The notes under the pieces: generated by a model | The model's input: the letters and a program-made list of their open reading frames with translations, nothing else | Database searches by the model: none | What the model was told of the DNA's origin: nothing | Shown here: positions 18,241-30,684 of the stretch, piece by piece | Position numbering within the stretch: position 1 is the stretch's first letter | How the letters are laid out: the number at the start of each line of letters is the position of its first letter | Position numbers and translations under genes: made by a program | Assembly (NCBI GenBank): GCA_001599355.1 | Contig: BCGQ01000005.1 | Coordinates: 934,222 to 998,221, forward strand | Direction of reading: 5' to 3' | Origin: Nakazawaea peltata | Taxonomy: Eukaryota > Ascomycota > Pichiomycetes > Alaninales > Pachysolenaceae | Length of the DNA stretch: 64,000 nt

Positions 18241-20407
18241 GACGAATATCTATAAAAAGCCACTTCCTGTTATTGATTCTTGAACAAAAACAATGAAAAA
18301 AATAGGGGTATTTTTAACATTTTATAAGACGTTTAGATCCGACCATGCTCCAGTCCTTTATTGTTGATGATTGGTCCGAAGGTCAGGGAACAACCGAGAA
18401 ATGGTGATCCCTTTCTTGAAAAGTTTCTATTTTATTGAAAGATCGCCGCCATGACACAGCACAGACAGTTCACAAAGCGCCCCCCTAAAACACAGGGTTA
18501 ATTTTTTTTTAAAAATAACCCCCAATTTTTTGTTAGGCACCAAATCAAAAAGGGAAACATTTTAGGTGATATTTTTTCTTTTAGAGCAGATCTTTTTGTT
18601 TCGATTGCCAGTTTTGTAATAATAAGATGTAGGGCTAATCTTGGGAGGAGGTCTGAAATCGAATTTATTATTTGAGATTTGCGGATAGAAGTAGGGCTGC
18701 ATATGAGCCAATTAGGTGGGATAGGAAGGATCATAGGCGAGAAGCAAGTAAGATGGCCAACGAGATGGCCAATGAGATGGGGTTGGGAAGAACAATTGGG
18801 GGTGTTTACAATAAGATACGGCTTAGATAAGTTGGATGACTGGGTTGAATGATTGATAAAGTTGATATGAGCAACCGTTGTGAAGATGAATAATATCTCG
18901 TAAACTTGTCTTAGCCCATCAGACTCTCCCATCTCTAAATTTGGAAATTAACCTTAAACATGGTTACTAACTAAGACATTAAGAGAGACTTTTGGCACTT
19001 TTTCGGAACTGAAACATCACCTCGTGTTGTAAGACAGGGGTAGAATGAAAAAGACAAAATCCTGGTAAAACTTGGCAATGCAGATATATTGGCGGAAGCA
19101 ATTTCTTAGCTAGGGTTAGATGGGCCCAAATCTATAAAAATTGTGTATCGCATTGGGAATAATGAGCTACTAAATGGGCTAGTGCCTAGCTAAAGCTTAA
19201 AATACGTGGAAAAAAGTCACATTGCATGAGCATACTTTTTTGCGAGTTAAGTCCGCATAGATATTAAGTAAAAAGACAATAATAGAGTTAGCGAGTAACG
19301 CATGTGGAGTGTATGGAGATGGTTGTTATGTGGTGGAGGTGAGGAATGAATTGAAGTGTGGAGTGATTGGAGGCAGGATTTGATGATTGTTGAGTCTGAA
19401 AAAAAAGTTAGCTTGTTTTTTTTGCCGTATCTACGCACACTAAAGACATCCGTGCCTATTAATACCGCATGTTTTATATGTTCGGTAAGGGCCTCGGTCG
19501 CGGGAATCGTGGGAATCGCGAGGAGATCCTTTATGAAAAGATCATCTGTCGTTGTACACCCGGGAGAAGGTTTAATTTTCGGTAATAAAATTCGATTGCT
19601 TAGCACCGTTAAAATGGAAATTAATATTCAAATTCCAGAGATCATCAGTGGTAGTGACGAGAGGGAACGCTCGAGAGCGGAATTAAATACATTGATTTAC
19701 AAGGAGCCCCTGGGATGAATAATATTTGAGAAGGACTAGCAGTGTTTGAGAATGATGAGCGTGATGAGTATTATCTTAGATGTGTAGTGTCTATTTGTGT
19801 CTATTGGTGTCCATTGGTTTCTGTGGTATCAGTGGCGTATCCACTCCTTGTTTACACAACACTTATTTACGTGTACTGCTTATGCACCACGACCACCATC
19901 TGTCAAATCTCGTCCTAAACCTTGTTTTACGGCGCACAGGCTTCGGTCACCTCAAAAATACTCGAAAAAAACACCATCGTACAGCCTTTGGCATACTTCA
20001 CCGCAGCAACGTAGAGGAAGGGACTTAATCGACAAATAAATCCAGAATATTTGTGCGTTTCTTGTATATTTTTCCTTTGTATTGAGTGGATTCGGTGAAT
20101 TTTGGTGAGGATTGGCGGTGATTGTCTTTTTTAGTTATCAGTGCGCGGGATCTTCAAAGAACGGTAGAGGGAGACGAAGGGAAGACCAAGCGAAGAGGAA
20201 AGGAAAAGGAAAGGAAAAAGTAACGAACAAAATTGTGGATACGCAAGATTGACCTTGCGTGCGATTGTCATTTCCCAATTGGGTATCGTAATTAAATCGA
20301 TCATCTTTAAAAATTTCAATTTTACCCGTTACAGAACATTAATTTATTTTCCGGATCATTAAATAATAAGAACTGTACATGTGAGAGAGAGTGTGTGATC
20401 ACCTTCG
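18241..20407. other. 2.2-kb intergenic region upstream of the wall protein
   Basis: No convincing gene is present. The open frames here (for instance 19356-19718 plus strand and 18498-18932 minus strand) start at non-ATG codons or have no family signature. Long upstream regions are common for adhesin-like genes with complex regulation. Part also serves as the 3' flank of the PAS kinase gene. Confidence 0.55.
18320..18326 (-). promoter_or_regulatory. TATA-like element of the wall protein gene
   Basis: The coding strand reads TATAAAA about 80 bp before the ATG at 18240. Match and distance fit a regulated yeast promoter. Confidence 0.45.
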
Positions 20408-23400
20408 TTATATCCTTAACCATGGATCGTCTAATACTTGCTTCATCGTTGGTCTCCTTTCGATATCTCTATCTAATATCTTTCTGATCAAGGCGACACA
20501 TTCGTCCGAAGTTACAAACGGAAGTCTCAAATCTCCTTCCATGATTTCATCAACATTATAGAAAGGATTTTCTTTGTAGATCAACGTATAAAGTAACACC
20601 CCCATTGCCCAGACATCTTGTGGTTTCCCCTCATAAGGTTTACCGTTCAATACTTCTGGCGACAGATAATCGATGGTGCCGACGAAAACGTCGAAAGGTC
20701 CGCTCTTCACGTACGATGCGGAACCAAAGTCGATTAACTTGATTATCCCTTGATTATCGATGATGATATTCTCGTCTTTAATGTCTCTATGTATGATGCC
20801 ATGCTTGTGTAAGTGATTTACCGCTTGTGCAATCTGCTTGAAAATCACCTTGCATTCATCTTCACTCATTGATGATTGCAACTCGATCATATCAAACAAA
20901 TCGATACCGGGAGGATCTCCGTGTTGCGTCGTCTCCAAATAATAATAGTTAACATCTTCGAAGAAGTCCACGATTCTCATGATATTTGGATGTGGATTAC
21001 TATTTAGAGTATGCATGATTTGGATCTCGCTCGGAATTGTACCCAATTTCCGATCACGTACCCAAGTATCCACCAAGATTCTCTCCTTCACAATGCATTT
21101 AATTATGAGTTTGTAATATTTGTCCTCTTTATGCTGCAGCAACACAACTTTCCCATAGGCTCCTTCTCCCATGTTCTTTAAGATGATAAAGTCACTGAGT
21201 TTCTTTTCACGTCTTTTGAGTCCAACGTCTCTGGGCCAAAGTGCCGATTTCTTGCGGATTTGTTTAAGAGCTTCTTCTTCTTGTTGCAAGAGTTGATTCT
21301 CGGGGAGAATATTATACGAATGAATATTAGCGACAGTGTGTTGTTTATCGGAATCTTCATTGGAATATGACGTTAATGGGGTCTTTGAAACATCAAGAGA
21401 TTGTCCACTTGAAGTTCTGGAATTAGTTAATGATGGAACCCTACTATCACCACTTCCACTTCCACTTTTACCACGTTTCAAAGTCTCTGAGGATCCAGTG
21501 GATGAGAAAGATGGTCGATGAGAAGTGTTGCCCACTCTGACACTGCTACTTCTACTTAACCCATCACCGAGATACTGGATATCATTTTCATTCTCTGGGA
21601 ATAAATTCATTTGAGATGGTAAATCGATCTGTTGATGATCTACTCCGGACTCTGGACTCTCCAGAGGGTCCAGAGTATCTGGAGATCTCGCTGTTGTCTT
21701 ATTGAAATGTACTTGCTTCTTCTTTGTACTCTTTCTAGAATATGTAATCCATAACATGAACGTATCAGCGCCTGTAACACGTAATTGAACATCGATTTTC
21801 AAGTTATTTCCATCTCTATGCTTGGCTATTAACCCATCTGATGATAAAAATAAGAATTCCAGCTCATCATTATCACCACCTGCTGACACTATAGCGAGGA
21901 TCTTACGGAAATAATGCTCGGGTAATACTAAGCCAGTCTGATGCAGGTGTAAACTCATATCTTTGTAAATCAGATACCTCAACAACCTTGAAAAGTTGGG
22001 TATCAAATTGTCTATGGACTGGTCGAGTAAACCATTGGCATGGCCAAACAAATTCTTACAGGCAGCTGAATTATAAGCCAAGACGGAGAAATCTGTCGAT
22101 GACACTACGATTGTACCAGCAATGTAGGGCATGGAATGGATATTTAACTTGACGGTGGCCAGATCTCCATCTGGAGAATCCAAGGTGACGGCAGTAATGG
22201 CACTTGGGACACTTTTGGAGCCCGTGGCATTAGGTAAATTGCCGATATTTAAGGTATAGTATCTTGTTCGTTTGACTAATGAAGAAACGTCTACACTTGT
22301 ATCCAAATCTTTGATGTCCAGGAGTAAAGTGTTGCTAATGGAAGAGATATCTTGACCTAGAGTGGATTCCTCGTCGAATAAAGTGGAGTTATTATGAGAG
22401 ACGACACTGGTGATCTTGAAAGAGCCGTCCAGTTGTTTGCAAATGATCAAATCCAGAGAATCACAAGGGATTTGATCGAAAATCAAGATCATCATGCCTT
22501 CTTTTCTTTTACCCCAGACAGAAGTCCAAGCGAAACTGTTGTTAGGACGTTGAATGGCGATGATTTCACCGGCAAAGATGGTTGTGTTGTTGGATTCACT
22601 GCTTTCCATCAATTTTGAGAGGACAAAGTCTCTTGAACGGGGCAGGATCAAGTCCATTAAGGTGAAAGCTCTAATTAAAGAACGAGAAACACCGAACATT
22701 AAGCATGCTAAATCGTTTGCCAGTTTCATTGACCATGGAGAGTTGAGTTCACAGGTGAAAACCAGCTGTGGAGTTACTTTTTTGTTAGTTGAGATTGAAT
22801 GGAAGGGACGAGCAGAGCCTGGGACAGAGCCTGGAGCGGAGCCTGGGGCAGAGCCCTGAGCCAGAGAGGCCAGAGAAAGTGGCTGAAGTTGAGCCTGAGG
22901 TTGTTGCATCATACTCAACGTCAACGATGAAGCACCCTGTCTCTCCAACATTATCAGTTCCATCTGATTTCCATTGGAATTCTCCACAAATGGTGTGGCT
23001 AAAGCATGCAACAACCTCGTCTTAAGGTTCTCCTGCTTCGAATTGTCCAAGTTAAGTAGTGACAAGTCATGCAAATCATTGACCATTTTCAGTGGCAGGG
23101 CCGATTTCTGGAAATCCACATGGTTTGAATCGAGTAATGATATGATATCTTTGACGTCAGATGATAAGGTGTTGATTATGTCTTGTTGTACGGGACCAAA
23201 AGTTGGAGATGAGCTTAGAGTTGGAGATGGCTGTCGCAAAGGTATAGAGGGACGTCTGATATGATTGTCTGATTGAGGGAAAGGGAATTGGGAGGGCAGC
23301 AGGGATGGCAGGGAGTTCCCCAGTGATGGAGTTAGAGGTTGCAGCCTGAATAATGCCGATAACAGTGCCGATGAAGCATTGTTCTTTATGTTGAAAGTAC

Positions 23401-23854
23401 CACTATTTGAGCTGAAATGACGGCTATTCTTTCTTGATCTTGGACCCTGATCCTCGTATGAGCCGAAACCTAATGACGGCGGCAGCAAATCGAACAATTC
23501 CGGGCGGTCACTCAAGATCTCCAACGATCTCTTGAGTACACTCAAACGTAAAGCAAGGGAATTCTGAGATAATTGAGCATAAGAATACAGTTGGGTGGAT
23601 TCATGGGCGAATTTTAAGAGCAGAGACCTATCAACGTTGGTAATTTCAGTTGGTTGTTGAAGAGTGGGGCTCATTATTGTTGGAGTTGCGGAGGAAATGA
23701 CTCTTTCCAATGGCGGTGGACGCCCCAGTGTTCGGAATGAAGGTCTGTCATCTGTTGAATTAACACTATCTTCGGAGCCAGACATGTTGGGTTTTTTGTA
23801 TAGCAATTTCAGTAGGTTTTGAGCACCCGAGGGATGCGGTGAAGAATATGGCAT
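20408..23854 (-). CDS. PSK1: PAS-domain Ser/Thr protein kinase
   Basis: The 1148-residue protein has a long disordered Ser/Pro-rich N-terminus, PAS-like sensor segments in the middle (one near IVVSSTDFSVLAYNSAAC, about residues 585-690), and a C-terminal kinase domain (about 887-1148). The kinase shows GEGAYGKVVL, IIKCIVKERI with the ATP-binding Lys, HRDIKDEN, DFGSA, and a conserved SPEV. This layout is that of yeast Psk1/Psk2 and mammalian PASK, which link nutrient state to glucose partitioning and translation (targets include Ugp1). The ATG at 23854 opens the frame. Whether it is co-orthologous to both PSK1 and PSK2 is expected for a non-WGD yeast but was not tested. Confidence 0.92.
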   Translation of the reverse strand: MPYSSPHPSGAQNLLKLLYKKPNMSGSEDSVNSTDDRPSFRTLGRPPPLERVISSATPTIMSPTLQQPTEITNVDRSLLLKFAHESTQLYSYAQLSQNSLALRLSVLKRSLEILSDRPELFDLLPPSLGFGSYEDQGPRSRKNSRHFSSNSGTFNIKNNASSALLSALFRLQPLTPSLGNSLPSLLPSQFPFPQSDNHIRRPSIPLRQPSPTLSSSPTFGPVQQDIINTLSSDVKDIISLLDSNHVDFQKSALPLKMVNDLHDLSLLNLDNSKQENLKTRLLHALATPFVENSNGNQMELIMLERQGASSLTLSMMQQPQAQLQPLSLASLAQGSAPGSAPGSVPGSARPFHSISTNKKVTPQLVFTCELNSPWSMKLANDLACLMFGVSRSLIRAFTLMDLILPRSRDFVLSKLMESSESNNTTIFAGEIIAIQRPNNSFAWTSVWGKRKEGMMILIFDQIPCDSLDLIICKQLDGSFKITSVVSHNNSTLFDEESTLGQDISSISNTLLLDIKDLDTSVDVSSLVKRTRYYTLNIGNLPNATGSKSVPSAITAVTLDSPDGDLATVKLNIHSMPYIAGTIVVSSTDFSVLAYNSAACKNLFGHANGLLDQSIDNLIPNFSRLLRYLIYKDMSLHLHQTGLVLPEHYFRKILAIVSAGGDNDELEFLFLSSDGLIAKHRDGNNLKIDVQLRVTGADTFMLWITYSRKSTKKKQVHFNKTTARSPDTLDPLESPESGVDHQQIDLPSQMNLFPENENDIQYLGDGLSRSSSVRVGNTSHRPSFSSTGSSETLKRGKSGSGSGDSRVPSLTNSRTSSGQSLDVSKTPLTSYSNEDSDKQHTVANIHSYNILPENQLLQQEEEALKQIRKKSALWPRDVGLKRREKKLSDFIILKNMGEGAYGKVVLLQHKEDKYYKLIIKCIVKERILVDTWVRDRKLGTIPSEIQIMHTLNSNPHPNIMRIVDFFEDVNYYYLETTQHGDPPGIDLFDMIELQSSMSEDECKVIFKQIAQAVNHLHKHGIIHRDIKDENIIIDNQGIIKLIDFGSASYVKSGPFDVFVGTIDYLSPEVLNGKPYEGKPQDVWAMGVLLYTLIYKENPFYNVDEIMEGDLRLPFVTSDECVALIRKILDRDIERRPTMKQVLDDPWLRI

Positions 23855-24596
23855 GGATTGGGGGTGTATTGAGATGGGTGTTGATGGTTAGGTGTTATCT
23901 CATCGGTAGCAAAATTTTCTTGAAGGGAAAAAGGAAGGGAAAGCAGAGGGAAAAGGCAGAGAAACAGAAGGAGAAGCGCAGAAGAGACAGGGGGACAGAG
24001 GAGGATGCGCAGAGGAAAAGGAGAAGCGAGGGGAAGGAGATGAGTTGAGGGAGCGAATAAACCGAGGGATGGACAGAAAACCGAGGGAAAGAAGAAACCG
24101 AGGAAGGTGAAGGAAAAAGTATGTGAATGAGTGGGTGTTTAAAGGGGGTAATGGGAAGCGATAAGGGTAGGGCAAGGGGGTAAGAAACAAGGAGGAGATA
24201 AGCAATCAGAACTACGTGTTAAGACTAAAAGATGTGATGAATTGAATGAAGTGGTGATGATAGTGATGATGGTGGTGATAATGGTGATGGTGGAGATAAT
24301 GGTGATATGAACATGATGATGATCTAAATTATTTAATCTTAATGTATGGTGTATATATTTTAATGTATGTTGAGTGACCCCCTTATGGTTGCCCCTATTT
24401 AAGACAAAGATCAATTAGGAAAATAATCAAATGAGGTTGAGGTTGAGTAAGAGAGAGGGTGTGAGGGGATCGTAGGAAAAAGTAATTTAGACAAAGAGGG
24501 AGATCGATAGGAAAAGAATGATGAAGATCAATATGAAAAGTGAGGTTGATGAGATCGATAGGAAGAGATGAGGGTTAGTAGAAAGTAGAGTGTGGG

Positions 24597-24680
24597 GTAG
24601 ATAGTAAGAGGTAGATAGTAAGAGGTAGATAGTAAGAGGTAGATAGTAAGAGATAGATAGTAAGAGGTAGATAGTAAGGA
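24597..24680. repeat. 14-bp tandem repeat, 6 copies
   Basis: Six head-to-tail copies of gtagatagtaagag, the last two with one or two changes, lie in the 3' flank of CAT8. Confidence 0.9.
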
Positions 24681-24714
24681 GAGGGGTAGAAGAGTAGGGG
24701 GTAGAAAGGTAGAA

Positions 24715-24773
24715 GAGCAAGGTAGGCAGGTAGGGCAGGCAGGTAGGATAGGCAGGTAGGATAGGCAGGTAAG
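24715..24773. repeat. 13-bp tandem repeat, about 4 copies
   Basis: About four copies of ggcaggtaggata-like sequence, imperfect at the edges, lie close to the end of CAT8 and next to the 14-bp array. The two arrays share the gtag core and may have a common origin. Confidence 0.75.
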
Positions 24774-24850
24774 GTAGAAGTTGGTGATGGTAGGTGGGTA
24801 GAAGGGTAGGCGGGAGGTGGTGTAGGTACAACGGACAATCATCATATCAT

Positions 24851-27800
24851 TTATTGTTTCTGCCAACTAAATAAACTACTATTCGTACTATTCATATTCT
24901 CCGATTCCTCATATTGCATTTGATAACTTTCCGGGCTCACAGTTTGAGTAGCTCCAGTTACAGGAGTCGGAGTAGCACTAGGGTTCGCCATATTGATATC
25001 GAAATCAAGATCAAATCCAAGTAATGAGTTCAATCCTAAAGATCCATCGACTGTAAAGTCAATAAGAGCACTATTGAAAGCATTCAAACTCATAGGTTCT
25101 GTCAGTACACCGTTAGGACGAACGTTCAGACCAACATGAGTCTCGTCAACATGAGTCCCATCATCAACTCCAAACCCTTGTTGTGGTAAACGACCTGGTT
25201 GTGGGTATGGTTGCTGAGTATGAGGTTGTTGGGATTGAGGTGGTGATCTCGATTGAACAAACCCAGAATTAGCAACGAACAGATCGTCTGTAGCTGATGA
25301 TGATGACGATACAGATTGACCCAAAGGAGACTTCTGAGGTGTATGTTGAGGTGTATGCTGAGGAGGAGGTCTCCTTGGAGCACCTCTTTGTTGTTGTTGA
25401 AGCAGATTAGGTGGAGAAGGTACTTTGAACACTTCGGCTGAAGGCAATTGTACTTCATCCATCTTGATATCGTTCTTTAATGGACTTGATTTCTTCTTGT
25501 TATTCAATGGCCCATTACCCGGAGTGATACCCCCAGATGAAGGATTACTTGAAAGAATACTCTCGATGGCCATATCCAAGTTATCAATACACGAATCACT
25601 CAAACATCCAAGCATTCCAATACCGTTCTCGATCTTCAAATCATTGACAATCGAATGTAAAAGATTCTTAGAGTCCTGGAACAAAGCTCCACCTCTCGTA
25701 TATTCAAGAGAACCTTTCAGATATAACAAAGCTATACGCAGTTTCTCACGACTCAAGTTGAATGGTAAAGGTAAGTAGTAGAAACTCTTCAGTTGAGATG
25801 ACAAGATGTTGGTGATGTGCAAGATAGCTGCTGTGGATTGTTGAATGATGATATAAGTGGATGACAGTTTGGTCGTCACCATCTCTTTAGACAAGTTAGG
25901 TAAGTACAATAAGATCTTAGCATAGTAATACAAGAAGATAAGTAACAAACGTTTCTCATCTAATTGAGAAAGTAAATCATGTTTGGCGGTGTCGATATCA
26001 TCGAAAGCCAAAGATGGAGGTAAATTGCGTTTCCAATGATCTAATAAATGCTCGTACATCAAGAGGAAATCCTCCGAATGTTGTTCACCTCTTTTGAAGA
26101 TCGAGTCTACAACGTTACCTAAGATCTTGGAGAATCTCATCACCAGTAACAGTAAGTTACACACTTTACCTACAAGAGAAAGTTTGTTGTTGTTGATGAT
26201 GACCAAGTTGGCATCATTGACGTCGTTACCTGTGGCCAGAGGAGTATTAGCTGATCTCGAAACGGTCTCATCTTCGTTACTGAACGGTAAGGCACATTCG
26301 ATTTCGTAGTCCTTCAATAATCTGGGTACTCCCAAGATCAAAGCACTGAAAGTATCTAAAACATAAGTACACCAGAACAAGATTCTTCTCTCTCCCTGTT
26401 GTAATTGGGAGACAGCTGAACCATTGTTACCCAACACAGCACTTGGACATCTATGTAATCTTAATTGTTGTCCCATGGTGATCAACCGTCCACGGATATC
26501 GTACGAGTTGGTCAAGTCTCCGATACTTAAACAGTACAACAATTCCAAGGACAAGTTCTGGATCGACAGCAATGACAGAGTTTGGGTGATATCGGACTTG
26601 ATAAACTCATGGATGATATGGTTGTAGTACTGTAAGATTTCAAAGTTGGAGTTGTCTTTGAACATTCTTGGGGAGTTTTCTTTCTTCATTGGGAGCAGCA
26701 GGAATGGGGGTTCGATACCTGAGTCTCCATTCAAGTTGGGTACGTTTTGACTCGAAGATGAAGAAGAGTTGTGTCTTTCTTGACTAAGCATGACTAAAGT
26801 GATCACCAAGATTAAAGTCTCTATGAATTTTTCGTCTCCACACATCAACCCATCTGTGAAATTGGATTCTCGCGACTTGTTGAACTTGAGATAACTATTG
26901 AGGAACTGTTGTTTGTTCAAAATAGGTATGACTTTATTCCAATTGCTGAAGAAGTTGGTGATGAACAAATCTAAATTGACTTGGTTGGGTAAATTCAAGC
27001 TTTGGAAGAACTTGATCGAGTCTTCTTTGGATAACTTGTTGAAATCGATATGTTTCAATGAGAAATGAGAGTAATCAATGCCATTGGAAGTGTCTTGATA
27101 ATTCTCTTTCAAACCAGCTATAGATTTCAGTGTCGTGAGAGCCAGTTTGGAGGTAAACCCATGAACACTACAAATTTTCAGTAAAAGACTTGGGATGAAA
27201 AGTGTCTCCAGTGTTGTTCTAGGTATAGACATCAGTACTAAGGTGGATAAGTTGATGAAATTCTTGTTGTGCAGTTTCTTCTGTAATGAGATCAGCAGCA
27301 GAGCTCCAGGAGCATTCACTTGTTCAAAAGAGTATCTATCTTTACGTAAAGAAGACCCCCAATGGTCTCTGGACATGCTACGACGTCTATGACTCAGTTT
27401 AGAACCCAGATAACTTCCCTCTGGATCTTCAAGGAAATCCTCATCGTTACTATCGTTGGCGAAATCCACAGATCCAGCAATGGAGACAGGTCTGTCATGG
27501 ACAGAATGAGGGTAGTTACTGCAGTAACATGGGGTACCATCGTGATGGGTATGCATGTTCGCAGAGTCATGAAGGTCATTATCGTTATTATCGTTAGTAT
27601 TATTGGGGTTCCTCAGATTGTCTGTCGTCGGACTAAGCTTCATCGAGTCATTGAATAATTTCAAATTTTCATCGGTGAGTAAAGCCAGCAGCAGGTTGGG
27701 GTTCAACTGGTTCTGTTTGGTCAGGATATCCATCTCTTCGTTCTTCAAGTCGATTAACTTGGTGAGCTTCTTGTTTTCCAATTCCAATTCCCGGATTCTC

Positions 27801-28298
27801 TCTTCCAAAGTCTCTGTGTAACCTCTTGGGAACAGTCTTCTTGATAATTTATCACTGATTTTACATTCGAAACCCACGGCAAGACATTGGGAACAGGGTT
27901 TTTTACCGTCACATCTTGTTTTCTTAGCTCTACAACGATCACATGCTTGAGAAACTCTTTCTACTGAGGATCCTGGGGTTCTAATGGTTCGTCTGTTTGA
28001 AGTGTTAGTAATTGTGTGGGTTGAAAGAGCCTGTTCCGGCGGAGCGCTCGGCGCACTTCAGCGCAGTCGGGCCCAGCGTTCAGCGCAGCGTCCGCCCATT
28101 TTTTTTACCCCGGGCTTTTTTCCAAGATAAAGCTGAAGGGGCCCCTAAACGAGAACACACTTACGGTTTCAGCGTTGATTTTTTCGTTTGTTTCTTTTGC
28201 TCAGCAACAGAATCCATTTGAGATTCAGGAACAACCGTCTCACTCTCCTCTTTCACCAGCACCATCCTTGGTTCTTCTCTCCTTCTTAATTGCTTCAT
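24851..28298 (-). CDS. CAT8: Zn2Cys6 activator of gluconeogenic genes (spliced, 2 exons)
   Basis: Exon 1 (28165-28298) encodes 44 residues plus two bases. Exon 2 (24851-27992) supplies the rest, giving 1091 residues. The intron (27993-28164, 172 nt) has donor GTAAGT, branch point TACTAAC (28004-28010, reverse strand) and acceptor AACAG. The zinc cluster just after the junction reads [14 protein letters not shown] then [14 protein letters not shown], with all six Cys. Next come [20 protein letters not shown] (coiled-coil dimer) and [19 protein letters not shown], both matching S. cerevisiae Cat8, the Snf1-dependent activator of FBP1, PCK1 and glyoxylate genes on non-fermentable carbon. The fungal TF middle homology region follows, and the C-terminus is Gln/Ser/Pro-rich. 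Sip4 is the nearest paralogue, but the length and internal match favour Cat8. Confidence 0.9.
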
Positions 28299-28473
28299 CT
28301 TTAAAAAAGAAGGTTTGATTTTTTTTGTGAGAAATCGAGGAAAGTACCGATAGCGGAGCAGGGATTTCCTAAATGGGAAATACTTAATCGGGAAGAGAAA
28401 AGATTACTTGATCAGGAGAACCTTAATTATGATTGCTTGTTTAGGCATGTATCGTATATTACTGTATTTGGAA

Positions 28474-29637
28474 CTATTCAACAAGAGGATCTAATACCGT
28501 ACAAATGTCCTCTATTTTCGACAATTTGGCGGCCACAGAGGCTGAAAGTGATGATGGGTCTAGTGAGATGCATTGGGAATCTTTGAGAGCTAGTTTGAGT
28601 GAATTTGATGGTGTAGTTATCCTAAGATGAAGTTCATTGTTCAGAATGAGAACAATTTCGATATTATTGAGATTAGAAGGGGATGATTCCTCCAAATAGG
28701 TATCCAAATTGATATCCAGATCGATTTCCATGGATACTGAAGACTCCTCGTTACTTTTCAACGTGGAGATAATGTCAGAAAGACAATTATTGATGAAAAG
28801 CCAGTTTTTCAATAGAGGAATCAAGGTGTCATTGAGTTGAGAGAGATCTGAAACGTAAATCAGTGAGAGATTCACAAGCTTGGATCCTATTAAACTTGTG
28901 AATTTCCATTTACCATCGAGAATTATTGGTCCCAGAGCAGCGTTCAGACTTAACTCCGTCTTAGAATCATAGTCACTGATCCCATATTTCCATAACACCA
29001 GCTCTGGGATGAAACAATCTACACCATTAGCAGTCACCAATTCCAAAGTAATTCCACATTTCAAGTCATTAATCATCGTCTTTTGTGTCTCCTTGATGTA
29101 GATATGAAGATAACAAGAGTCCAGCTCGGTAGGGGCGATGTTCAGATTCAATTGATGTAAAGTGATGAAGAAACCAAAGAGATCTTCGAATTTGTCGGTC
29201 AAAAGCTCTGACGAGATATGCTGCTGTACTTCCTTGTTGACGAAATTGAACAAATCGAACTTCAATGTAGACAATTTGTCCAATACACTCAATTTTTTAA
29301 TATTAGTATTGAATTTATCGAGGGTAGGCTGTTCTTGCAAGTTTCTAAAGAGCAATTGGTCGAAATTGCGCATGATATTCGGCTTGGATGCGTCATCTGA
29401 AGACCCAAGATCAATCAGGAGTGAAGTATTCAACTTTTCAATCTTGTTTTCACCATTATAATCGATGTCTATTAAGACGATTTTGCCTGCGATGGTGAGA
29501 CGGTTGTTCTCATTGAAGGTTTCGAAGCCATAGTATTGGGAGATCTTGATGATATTGGGGATTGCGACAGGGTCAGGTTTGCATTGAAGAAGATAGTCGG
29601 TGATTTTCGTTAATTGGGGTAGTAATGAGGCGTCCAT
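28474..29637 (-). CDS. MED1: Mediator subunit Med1
   Basis: The 387-residue protein aligns by eye with S. cerevisiae Med1 in its N-terminal part: GKIVLIDIDYNGENKIEKL corresponds to a SKIIVIDVDYN segment there. A preceding IPNIIKISQYYGFETF segment also fits. Med1 is a middle-module subunit of the Mediator coactivator that bridges regulators and RNA polymerase II. It is shorter than S. cerevisiae Med1 (566), mainly because the Ser/Asn-rich insert of that species is missing. It is head to head with COQ5, 204 bp apart. Med1 is fast-evolving, so I leave some doubt. Confidence 0.72.
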   Translation of the reverse strand: MDASLLPQLTKITDYLLQCKPDPVAIPNIIKISQYYGFETFNENNRLTIAGKIVLIDIDYNGENKIEKLNTSLLIDLGSSDDASKPNIMRNFDQLLFRNLQEQPTLDKFNTNIKKLSVLDKLSTLKFDLFNFVNKEVQQHISSELLTDKFEDLFGFFITLHQLNLNIAPTELDSCYLHIYIKETQKTMINDLKCGITLELVTANGVDCFIPELVLWKYGISDYDSKTELSLNAALGPIILDGKWKFTSLIGSKLVNLSLIYVSDLSQLNDTLIPLLKNWLFINNCLSDIISTLKSNEESSVSMEIDLDINLDTYLEESSPSNLNNIEIVLILNNELHLRITTPSNSLKLALKDSQCISLDPSSLSASVAAKLSKIEDICTVLDPLVE

Positions 29638-29712
29638 GGTGGGCGTTTAGAGGGGGCGATTAACTGATGAGAGTTAGTTTTTTTGGCGTTTTGAGCCCTT
29701 TGAGCCCTTTAA

Positions 29713-30684
<972 letters not shown>

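Larger units (their letters stand above)
23855..24850. other. intergenic region between PAS kinase and CAT8
   Basis: Nearly 1 kb with strong purine bias on the plus strand (about 23930-24120, gaagggaaaggcag-like), a GATGGTGATAATGG-like simple repeat (about 24250-24310) and two minisatellites near the CAT8 stop. I see no gene. Confidence 0.55.

Noticed and set aside
19356-19718. Open frame of 120 codons in the 2.2-kb gap
   Set aside because: It opens with a non-ATG codon, has no recognisable domain and unbiased codon use.
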